Assembly: GCF_016859285.1 (NCBI RefSeq)
Contig: NC_053422.1
Coordinates: forward strand, 22,271,001 to 22,335,000
Reading direction: 5' to 3'
Length of the DNA stretch: 64,000 nucleotides
DNA from: Xiphias gladius
Taxonomy: Eukaryota > Chordata > Actinopteri > Istiophoriformes > Xiphiidae
This document shows positions 49,626 through 59,950 of this stretch, in pieces; within the stretch, counting starts at the first letter, position 1, and each line of letters starts with the position of its first letter. The position numbers and the translations under genes were made by a program. The notes beneath the pieces are model-generated. The model had not been told where the DNA came from, did not search any database, and saw nothing but the letters and a program-made list of their open reading frames with translations.

Positions 49626-51900
49626 CAGGGCCAAAACAAATATCAACATATACATTAATTCTCATGACCGGCAATTAATTATCATAAAGCTGTGAGACTT
49701 TGTGCCAAAAATAAGACCAAAACAAATCGAATTTTTATAAAATTCCAAGCTCCATGACTGTGATGCAAGCTGTAAGATGCAGGGGGTGGATTTCTCCTGT
49801 GGTAACTTGTCATGCTCCCTCCTGCTTAGGTCTGCTGTCCTTGGTTGTTGGCTCTGTGCTGAGATGTCTGTAGTGGCCCTTCTCCTGGCTTTTCTTTTGC
49901 CCGTTGCTGCTGGCCTGGAAGCATGTCCAGCTGTCCCATCATTCTGTCAGCGCCACTGTCTCCCTCAGCCCCAGATTAAAAACGCCAAAGGGGCCGCCAG
50001 GAAAAGTGGCTCGCCCTCGTCTCTCAGGACTTATGTCAAAAATGTTTCAGTCCTCAGGTAATTTGCTACAGTCTGGGATCCTTTCACTATTTACTTCAAA
50101 GAACCTTGCAAAGATAGGGAAAGAGAGAGAGAGAGAGAGAAATGAAAGGGAGGAAAAATGATATTTAGTTGTGGGTAGTGACAGATCTACATTCTTGAGT
50201 ATTGACATGCAATGTGAGCGAGGAGTCCTTCTCTAGGGATGCTGACTGAGTCTGCAGCAGTCCTTAAATTTGACTGATAAAAAGCAGTGAATCGACGGAC
50301 TGTCTTCCAAAATAGAGCTTAGTCAAACAAATTGACTTAACTCCAAAAGAATGCACAGTCACTCCTACACAAATAGACAGTTTACCAGACAGTTAAAGTT
50401 CAGGTTTGGAAAATCACTCACATTGTTGCATGTAAATTGCAGTCATTTGCTATTGTTGCCCAAATATAAGGAGTAACACTGAATGTGAACAAGTTTCTTT
50501 GAATTGTAATCTCGCCCGAGGCAGTTATCCTTAATCTGGAAAAAGGTTAAATCGTCTAAATCAGCCTGAAATGGTCGTGCAAAGGTGCACTTATCTTCTT
50601 TATTTAAATGTTGGGAAGTTCTGCCCTCTGTGTAAGATAATCCCCTGCTGTTGGACTTAAATACAAACTGGTTAAGACCTGTGGAATGAGGAAGAGAAAC
50701 CGGAAAAGTCAATTCAATTACTTCCTGACTTGTTAAACCTCACAGTGAATTTTGATTTATTAACCCTTTAATTGTCCCAATCAGAAAAAAGTTATGTGAA
50801 AAGTATTTTTTGCTTCTTTTTTCAGTCAGTTGGTGTTTTTTTTTTCAACAAGGCATCACAAATCAAAATGTGCTCTATCAAAAGGTTGAGAAGACCACGT
50901 AGATCTATCCAAATTGATATGAACCAGAGTAAATCAGTGGTATCTAGTTGAAGTGAATACAACGTTAGACATGACAGATTAGTCACACCCACCCTCGAAA
51001 AGGTTAGCAGCAGATTTTCAGGGTCTGGATTCGGGGCCAGCCATGATAAGCATCTCTCCTGTGGAGCTGCTGAGCTACACAGCAGCACAGTACAATATGC
51101 ACTCTTGCTGTTTATGTGTATACTTTCAAGCTGTTCACGCGTGCACATATGTGATGAAAGAGACTGACACCAGTCCCGTCTCAGCATTTGGATTTTTGAA
51201 ATGCACCAACTCGAAAGAATTCACAGATCCTCAGCAGGCCATGACAAACCCCTGACATCTCCACAGAGCAACATCTCGAGTTTTCAAATCCAAATCAGGA
51301 ATGCATGGGCGCATTCATGGCAAACAAAAACAGTGATTAAAGAGGGTAACAGGATCAGCTCTAATCAGCGTGTCCTGAGAAAATGCCAAGGAGTTTTCAT
51401 CCATTGTCAGGTCACTCCAAGAGTTGATCTCTTTCCCTATTAATTATGTGCTGTGCCGCGGCAGTCCTCCTCTCCAGCGTGAGCGACCCGCTCTCCTTTC
51501 ATATGTCTGTGCAGAATGATCAAAACATGCAGAGAGACAGAGTGGAGAATCAAGCTCCAAGTGATGTCCCTGCCCTCTCATTTCTCTGACAAAGAACAAT
51601 GGCCACCTCATAACTAATGGCACTCTTACAGAGGGAGCTTCTTCAGCGCAAAGAGGACCAAAGAGGGGGGAAAAATAACCATTATCCTAAGACATGTTCT
51701 ATCATGTGATAAATTCTGTTTTCTCAAGCCAAATCCTGTGGTGCCCCTCTGCTGAAAATATTCAGAGCTTGTACCAGAGATTTGATCATCAGATAAAGAG
51801 TGTGCTGAGCAGTGAGAGACAGAAGGACAGAAGAATGATGACCATGCATCTTGGACTTACCGCTGATGGAACAGCTCAATAACATCCTCTATTTAGCCCC

Positions 51901-51902
<2 letters not shown>

Positions 51903-51933
<31 letters not shown>
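51903..51933. repeat. (CA)n microsatellite
   Basis: About 15 CA units flanked by C-rich sequence. Confidence 0.93.
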
Positions 51934-51934
<1 letters not shown>

Positions 51935-53469
51935 ACCACCCAATTATCCTCATTGTGAGAGGTCAGGGACGGATGGAGGATTACCCAGTCTGCTACACTC
52001 TACGCTGTGTCAGTGCTGCCCCCTGTTGGTCAAAAGTCAAAACATCTTCTGAACCCCTGTAGCCCTGCAATGCACTCTGCAGCATTGTTATGCTGTAAAA
52101 AAAAAAAGAAGAAGAAGAAAAGCAAAAAAAATAATGATATTGAATATTGTATCAGGATCAAGGGCAAAAGTGTGATCAGGTCATCCCGACTTTTGTTTGA
52201 GCCCATTGACAGAGAAATGCGAATACACTCACTTCATACAGAGGCTGAGGCTTAGGGACCCCTGACCCCCTGGGCCCATGGGCATGTGCCCAGTAGGTGT
52301 ATGCAGTAATCTACAGAGGTTTAGGCATGAACAAACAAGCACAAAAGAAATCACTGGTTGGTAAAGTATAGTGTGTTGACGTGCAAAAGATGACAAGGTG
52401 TTGCATAAACACACTTCCAATCCAAATGCTGTAGGGCACATTCTCACGGTTGGGATGCCAGTGGTAAAGAGTGTTGGTATTCTCATCCCCAGAATAATCT
52501 GCAGCAGCTCCATGGAAACCAGAGACAGTGGCAGGTGTTCCCAGCTAGGCTGCTGCTCAGAGGAAACAAACTGTCATATTGTATGTGAGGGGCTTACTGG
52601 TGAACAGGAGGTTTATTTAGATTCCTAAGGCAGTTGGTTGGCTGTCTGAATGTTGGATGGATTGGTGGGAATCTTCTTTCATTTAAGACAGGACCTAGAG
52701 GTATGGTGGTTGTGAAGGTTGACAAACTACAGTTTAATCATTCAATCCTATGCTAAAGTCAAACAGCAAGGTGCAGACTTAGTAGAGTGCCCAAAGTTAT
52801 TCTATTTTTTTAAGATCATGAAATAAAAAGTAACGTGTTAACATTCAAAGAAAAGTTCATTTTTAATATTTGTTTGCGACAGTTGTTGAATTTACTTCTT
52901 TTCACTTCAAAAATCAACAGATTATGGACTTCGCCTACTCACTTCTTCGCCTTCTACTCCCTAGAACTTACTAACAAGGAAGGGGTTTGAAAATGGGGTC
53001 TTCATTACCGCCTGACATTAAACTAACTTTTGAGATATGGCAATGATTTTTACAGTAATATATTGTGTCTCAAACAAGTTTTAAAAGTTGATTCTAATAC
53101 CGTACTAAAATACCTGGAAAGCACTTTTACTACCAAAATCAATGCCGCATAAACATAACATCTTTTTACATCTTTTTTCTTTTTTTCATAACATCTTTTT
53201 TTTATTCCATTCATTCTTCCTCCTTGGCAAAACCAGGTGCCTCCATTACCCACAATGCAACTTGACTGCTGGCCGTTGGGTCTGAGATTCAGTTGTGTTA
53301 TCCCAGTAGCAGCGGCTGTATCCTGGAGCCTCTGGCCTCAAGCAGAGAGGAGGAGCGGGCTACAGAGGTCCGATAAGTTCGAGTCTTTCAGATTTTTTTC
53401 TCTTTTTTCTTTCGTCTTCAAATCCAGCCCACGCTGACTCAGGTGACATCACTTGAGGACATTTATCAG

Positions 53470-53512
53470 ACTTCACACAGCTCCCTCTAGAGCCACAAAA
53501 GACTATACAACT
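53470..53512. repeat. Short dispersed repeat family G, second copy
   Basis: Reads cacacagctccctctagagc followed by cacaaaagactatacaac, the reverse complement of much of 11925-11985. It abuts the perfect hairpin at 53510-53549. Confidence 0.5.
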
Positions 53513-53549
53513 TTTTTCACATCACGTCACTACGTGATGTGAAAAAAGT
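53510..53549. repeat. Perfect 18-bp inverted repeat (hairpin) with 4-base loop
   Basis: The left arm acttttttcacatcacgt and right arm acgtgatgtgaaaaaagt are exact reverse complements, separated by cact. It has no gene nearby on either side. Confidence 0.95.
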
Positions 53550-54227
53550 AGGTCCTCAAGACCTGTGGACAGACTTTGACGTGTAAACTCACTAGAGTTC
53601 CCCTTCGATGCCTAAGCCCCAGTTAGGATTTTTTATAACAGATTGCTGACCAACTTTTCCATACAAGACACAAAGATGAGATGTGTATTTCCCAATCACT
53701 GAGTGATTGAGAGCATTTTTCAGTTTCACTTCAGCATTTCAGTTGTTTTTTTTATGTCGACAAATAGAAGTTATAAAAAGGGTGTCTAAATAACTGCCTT
53801 CCTACAAGACCTGGGAAATAAATCTAAGAGCAGAGCCATCATTAATGTTGCTGATTCCACCTGTGTGTTTCCTGCTGTGGCAAACCAAAATGTATGTGTA
53901 TTAAAACATGTCTATTCTGTCTGCCACTTTTTAACAAGATTACAGACAAGCCTCAAATAGAAATGGTCACAATTGTAGATGGCCAAAATAGTCCTGCCGA
54001 CTGTCCCGTGTTTTGTTTATGTTTCGTAATGGCATTATCAGCATGCTGCATAAAATTCAGCAGGTAGTTTTTGACTTTTACTGAAATTAAAACATGATAA
54101 AGCTCTTAAGTGTAGATACGTGACCTCAAGAGGAGTGATCATAAAACCTGCAATTTGTTTATAATAAATGTATACTTATATAGTAGATAAATGCAGAAAC
54201 TTAGACTTTAGGATGTTCAAGTACCAG

Positions 54228-54233
54228 TTTATT
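54228..54233 (-). terminator. her11 polyadenylation signal
   Basis: AATAAA on the minus strand about 155 bases past the her11-like stop codon. Confidence 0.6.
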
Positions 54234-54386
54234 TACAAGAAAAGTACAAAATATAGGACATTTTAATAATATACACACTGTACATTGCAGGCATGGAGAG
54301 TAAATCATCGTCCCACGTAGACATTCCACTTTGTTCCCACTAAGTGGCTCTGCTGTTCTCAGTTTGTAAGTCTCTGCCCCACTTCA

Positions 54387-56087
54387 TCAAAACCAGGGTC
54401 TCCACATGGATGAAGAAGAGTTTGGTAGTGAGCCCTCCCTCGGCGCAGGGTGTGGAGAGGATCTCAGAGCAGTAAGTGGGGGGAAGTGGAGGCCGGGAGG
54501 GCCAGTGTGAGGGACTGTGGGCGAGAAACTATAGAAGGAGGTGCCGGAAGATGGAGGTGACAGGCTGGGGGGGAAGGAGAAGTGAGAGGCTAATGACGGG
54601 AAAGGAGGAGAGGTGGCATATGTGGAGAAAGAAGGAGAGAACCAGGGAGAGGTGGGAGGGGAGAGATAGTCGTGGCAAGGTGTGGAGCAAGAGTGGGGCT
54701 GAAATGGGGAATGGGATGGAAACAGCGACTTGGGAGACTCGTCTTTTCTCTCTGACGTGCAGACAGCGTCCACAGATTCTGCATCTGGCATCCCAGTTTC
54801 AGTCATTTTCTGGTTGAAGTCTGGTTTTGGCTGCGGGGTCTCTGTGTGATGTTTCAGTCCCTCAATCAGGCTAGTCCTCTGTGCTTGGGTTATTTTGTGC
54901 ATGTAGCTGGTCAGCTGGGCCATACACTGCTGAAAACCTGCACTCTGAACGGTGAAGAGAGGAGGGGAACTAGACTCTGGATGATGAAGGCTTACCTCGG
55001 GAGCATGAGTCCTCATCTGACTATTAGTAGGGTCTGTAGCAAGTAAAAAGACAGCAGGACGAGAGATAAAACAGGAGTGTAAGATTACAACGCCGATTTG
55101 TCACAGCAGAAATAGGATTCTCATACAATTAAGGGGCTGATGGACTATTTTGTTTGACTAACCACTGCTCAGTTTCTTTCCTTTGGTCCACTTCTGAAGG
55201 TATTCCACAGCCAGGTCCAGAATCTCTGCTTTCTCTATTTTGGGATTCTGCAGTCGCTGCGAGTAATAACAGCGAAACATGGAAGAAATTCATTTCATCA
55301 TTGCAAGGTTATGATTTTTTACAGAAACATGTAGTGTCTATTTGCAATTGTTGTGACATGACTCACTGGATCCGATGTGTGCTTCAACAGCAAACTTCTC
55401 AGTTCAGCAAGACTTTGATTTATTCGATCCCTTCTCTTCTTTTCCACGACTGGTTTCAGAATCTAGTTAGTAATAAGCAGCATTATGTGATTATGATAAC
55501 ACTTTGGTCAGTCATTAAGGTGCCCCAGGTCATTTTTGACAATTGAATCAATATACTATAAATGAAAAATGAATGCATTTATTAATGGTTGGTGAATTAT
55601 TTAGTAATGCTTTATAGATCAGTTATAATACATACATAAAAACAATTTTTGGGTTTGTGGGTTGTTAGTAAATCTATTAAGTCATTAATAAAGAGTCCTT
55701 GTTTTCTGTCTTTCTTTCTAAAAGGCCATCAGATCCACAGTTATGAATGTTAATAAGTTGTTATAATGAATACGTTTTTGTCCAGATGCTCTTTGGATCT
55801 TTTCTAAAAAGTCAGAGGTCAAATGATTCTTCCTGATGGCTTAAAGAGCCATAGAGACAAACAACTGTCATGCAGGAGAAGGATAAAGACCGGCCAAAAA
55901 GGGATTTTCCTCAAAAGTTGTCCTTATTAATGGCTCGCAAATAAAACTCTCATCTCAAACTTAAAACCCTTTTCAAGTGCAAATTATTAGAAAGTGCCCC
56001 CCAAAGAAATAATGTTTAAAAGAAAAACCTTACCCTTTTTCTGCTCTTGGCATCATCCAGAATGGGATTTTGAAGTTTTCTGGTCAT
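54387..56087 (-). CDS. her11: Hairy/E(spl)-type bHLH-Orange repressor, her11/her1-like (complete)
   Basis: Notch-pathway transcriptional repressor of the her1/her11 type; in teleosts these act in the somite clock and the midbrain-hindbrain region. Exons on the minus strand are 56087-56034, 55462-55367, 55256-55163 and 55033-54387, in phase and GT/AG: 296 residues. The bHLH covers about residues 19-75: ILKPVVEKKRRDRINQSLAE gives the basic region with its proline plus helix 1, and RLQNPKIEKAEILDLAVEYL gives helix 2. The Orange domain starts near residue 113 (AGFQQCMAQLTSYMHKI). A long Ser/Pro/Phe-rich stretch follows, then the Groucho-binding WRPW with one extra Phe at the end. The exon 3 donor (gttagt) is weaker than the others. 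It is divergent to her5. I separate her11 from her1 only by linkage to a her5-like gene, so the symbol is tentative; membership of the her family is clear. Confidence 0.85.
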
Positions 56088-56162
56088 GGTGCTGTGTTTG
56101 GTCCAAAATGTCCCGACTGAGACGTGAGGCTGCTGAAAAAGCCTCCTGTTCCCCGTGGGCGG

Positions 56163-56207
56163 TTATAAGTGAAGCTCGGTCTGCCTCTGATTGGCTGACA
56201 GGTGTGA
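56163..56207 (-). promoter_or_regulatory. her11 core promoter elements (TATA-like, CCAAT, T-box-type site)
   Basis: Upstream of the her11-like ATG lie TTATAA (56163-56168, about 76-81 bases before the ATG), a CCAAT box on the minus strand (56190-56194) and AGGTGTGA (56200-56207), a T-box-type half-site. Spacing suits a compact promoter. Hes7/her1/her7 promoters are known to respond to Tbx6-class factors and Notch; activity here is inferred. Confidence 0.5.
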
Positions 56208-56630
56208 GTGACGACACTTAGCCGAAAATGGTTTTATTATGGGCCTGGGTAAAATCGAAACTAACAATCTACCATCTTGACCAACAAGGATTATTTAAGA
56301 CAAAAGCAATACATCTCTGGTCAAGTGAAATGATCCTTTCAGGTGGCGTGTTGCAAGAACATGCCAGAAAGTACGTTTAAAAAAAAAAAAAAAACTTTGT
56401 CATTTTTTAAAAATGGTTTTCCAATATATATCACAAATAAAAAGTTTTAAAAGCAAATCAAAGCTGTTTTATTGTGTAATAATGGCATGTCTGATAGGAG
56501 GAAATAAACATTGTGTCGCATCAGTCACATTCTTAATCCATACCAGATGTAGCACTAATTTTATTAGTAAATGTAACACATTCTGGTGTTGCACCCATGA
56601 AGTGAGGCTATGGGAACCTTTTTTTTTTCT

Positions 56631-56638
56631 CGTGGGAA
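56631..56638 (+). promoter_or_regulatory. Su(H)/RBPJ-type site in the her11-her5 interval
   Basis: CGTGGGAA matches the Su(H)/RBPJ consensus (YGTGGGAA). It lies about 545 bases upstream of the her11-like start and about 2 kb upstream of her5. A looser TATGGGAA is at about 56609-56616. Confidence 0.5.
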
Positions 56639-56747
56639 CAGACCCGAAGTGAGAGGGTGAGCAGCAAGGAGGACTTTTTTTTTTTTATTTTATGAGGTGC
56701 GAGACATCGGCACTTTGCATTAAGTGATGAAAAAGGCCAAATGACAG

Positions 56748-56753
56748 CACGTG
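56748..56753. promoter_or_regulatory. CACGTG box
   Basis: A palindromic E-box (CACGTG) of the type bound by Her/Hes dimers, about 660 bases upstream of the her11-like start. A second lies at 57276-57281. This allows autorepression, but a 6-base match alone is weak evidence. Confidence 0.4.
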
Positions 56754-57275
56754 AGAGACCGTTGGTCCAAATGAAGAAGTGGCACAAGGCTCTCCTATTC
56801 ACGCGTCTGTCTGTACATATGGTGTTATGCATATGGGTAGAAAAACAAGAAAGATGCATTAGGCTAAATGATAGATAATGCTTAATGTGAGAGTAAAGCA
56901 TGGTTTGGGACCAACAGGCAAAAGGGAGCACAGGTCGCGTTTGCCTGCCGGCGTGATGAAGTGTTGGGGGTGATTATTACACCTGAGTGTTACGTGTGCG
57001 CTGCTTCGGGTCGGCCTCAGACCTGATGTTTGGACTTCGCACCTGCTCGCTCTCAAAATCAAAGCAGCTGCGGACCTCACCGTGGGCCCGCGCGTTCCCA
57101 AACCCTGTCAGCGCCGTTTGACTTGCTTTTGTCAGCGGGGCTGACACGCCCGAGGAGCCCCGATATTAGAAGTCAACGCTCCGTTTCTCCGCCACCAAAG
57201 GGCACATTTTAAACTAATGACTTTCCGTCACAGGCTCAGGCGACCACATTATAGGACTTATTTATGGGGCGGGTC

Positions 57276-57281
57276 CACGTG
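57276..57281. promoter_or_regulatory. CACGTG box with adjacent GC box
   Basis: ggggcgggtccacgtgtc: a GC box followed by CACGTG in the middle of the her11-her5 interval. The surrounding 56.9-57.3 kb is CpG-rich. Confidence 0.4.
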
Positions 57282-57848
57282 TCTCAAATCCCTATACACA
57301 CTCCGGTGCGGCCACACACACAGAGAGAGAGCGAGATTCTTAACAACCAAACGGTAAATCCCTTTTTTCCCGCTATAACTACACCATCATCTTGATCCTA
57401 GAAAGAAAACAACTACTTTGATGTAAAATGTTGGATATGTTAAAATAGATATAGCCTATAGTAAGCTTCCAGTAGTTCCCCACTGCCATAGTTACCAGGA
57501 GTGACCCCTGAGCCTCCACTAATCGCCCTCTCTTTGATTTTAAACGGAAGTATCATTGCCTCTGAAAAGCCACTTAATCTCTACGGGATCCCCGTGATCC
57601 GATCATCCCGGTGTTATCTCCACACTTTAGCCCATTATGGGGATCAGGGGCGACCGTAAATGCAGTGATGAAAAAGCCCCCCCGAGCTCAAAGCCCGGTC
57701 AACTCTAAGCCCACTCCCCCGGAATGATACGTCTTAGACATAGAAACAGTGACCATTAAACATCTTGTCCAGCCGGGAGTCTCCCTGCAAGCTCTGCGGA
57801 GGGTGACACCGACCACACCCACCGAAGACAAACACAACACGAGCGTTT

Positions 57849-57856
57849 AGGTGTGA
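57849..57856 (+). promoter_or_regulatory. T-box-type site AGGTGTGA
   Basis: A match to the T-box half-site AGGTGTGA, followed by AG, about 770 bases upstream of the her5 start. Confidence 0.4.
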
Positions 57857-58448
57857 AGCGGGCAATTTGGCCCCTACAACACCAGGCCAGGTCCTATTAT
57901 GAGATGGGAGGGTGTGTGTGTGTGTGTGAGAGGGGGGATTAGGATAACTTCAAATTGATAAGCAGAAATGGCTTCACCAGTTACCTCCATCTATCTTTCA
58001 TACTATCATTTAATTAAGAGAAAAATGGCTATATAGTGCAATTGATTAGAAATTTAAAATTTAAACAGAAAATCGTTTCTAGCAACTATTCGTATGTTTA
58101 CATTTTCTGTTCTAGTAGTTCCAAGTAGCACCAGTAAAATTGTTTTATGAGCTCTTCACCTCAATTGCATCAGACTGAAACTAATCGAATGACCCAATAA
58201 AACCACTAGCTTTAAGGTAAAAAAAAACAAAAACAAAACCTAAAAAAACTAAACAAAAAACAAAACAAAACGAAAAAAACATTTTTATCATTTGGGTGAA
58301 CTGACCCTTTAACGGATTAAGAAACCAAAGGGTGACCCTTGAAAAAACACATGCCACACTCCCTTTAGTTTAGGCTACACTTTGAACTGCAATTCTGGCA
58401 GATATATTATATAAACTGAAAATAGACTGAAAACTAATGAGTGACGTG

Positions 58449-58455
58449 TATAAAG
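58449..58455 (+). promoter_or_regulatory. her5: Candidate her5 TATA box
   Basis: TATAAAG about 175 bases upstream of the her5 start codon, leaving room for a 5' UTR of about 145 bases. Confidence 0.5.
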
Positions 58456-58627
58456 TCCTGTAGTAAAGTCGTGGAATTTCACTTAATTGTGAATGAATGA
58501 GAGGCGTGTCCAGCAGGGGTGTGGCTGTGTGCAGGGATATCAACAAATTGCGATGGGGACACAAACATGTGCCCTTTTCCACCTTGGATCCACAGTAACG
58601 GCAGAGAGACACGACGCAGCTTTTAGC

Positions 58628-59468
58628 ATGAAGTCTTTATCTTCACCAGAGTCTCCCAGGCAGAGGACTGTGCGGAGGGTAAGCTGCTGGTTTCTGGCTG
58701 TTAGAAGGAAATTTCTGAAGATTTGAAAAAAAAAAACACCTAAAATGTTGCTCAGATGTTATCATTTTAATATCCCACGTTTGACTCCCAAGGTGTCTAA
58801 GCCTCTGATGGAGAAACGCAGACGGGAACGAATCAACCACAGTCTGGAGACATTACGACTCCTGATGCTGGAGAACACCCACAATGAGGTTCGTTGGTGT
58901 TTGTTTCAGCCTCCGTGATTCCTGACAATATGTTTTATGTAATAATGCCAATATCAAGGCTATTTCATGAGTAATCTGTACTCTGATTTTCTTGGTTTAG
59001 AAACTGAAGAATCCAAAGGTGGAGAAGGCAGAGATTCTGGAGAGTGTGGTCCAGTTCCTGAAGACAGAGAAGGAGGTGGAGAGGGTCCTGTCCAGGGAGC
59101 AGACCTGTGCCCGCCAGCACAACTACCAGGAGGGCATGAGGTCCTGCCTGCTGAGGGTCAGCCACTTCATAGCCACCAAGAGCCAAGAGTCAGAGGATTC
59201 CGGGGGGGATACAGTTCAGGCTTCTCTTGCGCTTCCCGAGCCCCGTACGTACCCGCCCTCACCCGGGCCCATCCACAAGGCACTGATGCCCGCTCCCGCT
59301 GGTGACTCGGCTCCCCAGCATCTGCCCCACCATCACCGTCAGCACGGGATCTCTCATCCGTACCTCACCCAGAGGACCGGCCTCGACTGTGAGACCAGGA
59401 AGCTGCTTTCCTCCACCGCAGCGTGCACGGACATCACCGACCCTGTGTGGAGGCCCTGGCCTCAGTAA
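58628..59468 (+). CDS. her5: Hairy/E(spl)-type bHLH-Orange repressor Her5 (complete)
   Basis: Notch-family bHLH-Orange repressor; zebrafish her5 marks the midbrain-hindbrain boundary, where it holds back neurogenesis, and early endoderm. Exons are 58628-58678, 58793-58888 and 59001-59468, all in phase and GT/AG: 204 residues. It starts [17 protein letters not shown]. The basic region and helix 1 are [20 protein letters not shown] (about 20-39), and helix 2 is in [20 protein letters not shown] (50-69). The Orange domain starts at [16 protein letters not shown] (91-106). It ends [10 protein letters not shown], with the Groucho-binding WRPW followed by PQ. The [17 protein letters not shown] wording and NTHNE fit her5 rather than her7, which has a shorter, different loop. 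It lies divergently 2.5 kb from the her11-like gene. AATAAA at 59925-59930 probably ends the message. Confidence 0.88.
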
Positions 59469-59950
59469 CGGACACTTTTACACAGATTTTATTTTAGATA
59501 TGTACAGTAGCTTACTGTAAACGCTAACAGACTGTGTAAATATGTATTTTATTGTACAGCCTGAGTTCTCTTGTACAGTCAAGACATTCTCTATGACAAC
59601 TCTCACATGTAAGATGACATTTTCCACTTTGATGTGGCGTTTTTGTTTTGAGAATTACTTGTTTTGCACGCGAGTCATGTGCTATATTTTTCTTTTTGGG
59701 GGTGGTAGGTGTAAATATGAGATTTTTTTTTTAGGTGGGATTGTCTGCAGATTGCTACTATTTTTATATTTTATGTACACCAATACTTAACAGATCGATT
59801 TGGTGATGCTAAAAGGCGTGCGTAAAATCGCTTATCTGCTTTGACTTTTATCAGGGGTGCGACTCTATTTTTTCTTTTTTTCTAGGATGTATATATGCTT
59901 GCTGAATTCTCTGTTCCCATTTGCAATAAAAGCACAATTTCCTGATCATT
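59469..59950 (+). other. her5: her5 3' UTR
   Basis: T-rich sequence after the stop, with gtaaatatgtattttattgt and other AU-rich patches, ending at AATAAA (59925-59930). Hairy-family messages are typically short-lived, which AU-rich 3' UTRs would support. Confidence 0.6.

Larger units (their letters stand above)
31701..54200. other. Gene-poor interval between fgf20 and her11
   Basis: About 22.5 kb in which I find no exon series, no recognisable protein family and no RNA gene. Open frames such as 32038-32466 (142 codons) and 49777-50061 have no family features. Microsatellites and dispersed repeats account for part of it and are listed separately; the rest is unremarkable single-copy-looking DNA by eye. 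Confidence 0.6.

Noticed and set aside
54476-54817. 113-codon plus-strand frame opposite her11 exon 4
   Set aside because: Antisense shadow of the Ser/Pro-rich her11 coding exon.
58628-59468. Assignment as her7
   Set aside because: The bHLH loop and helix 2 ([19 protein letters not shown]) fit her5. As I recall, her7 has a different basic region and loop.
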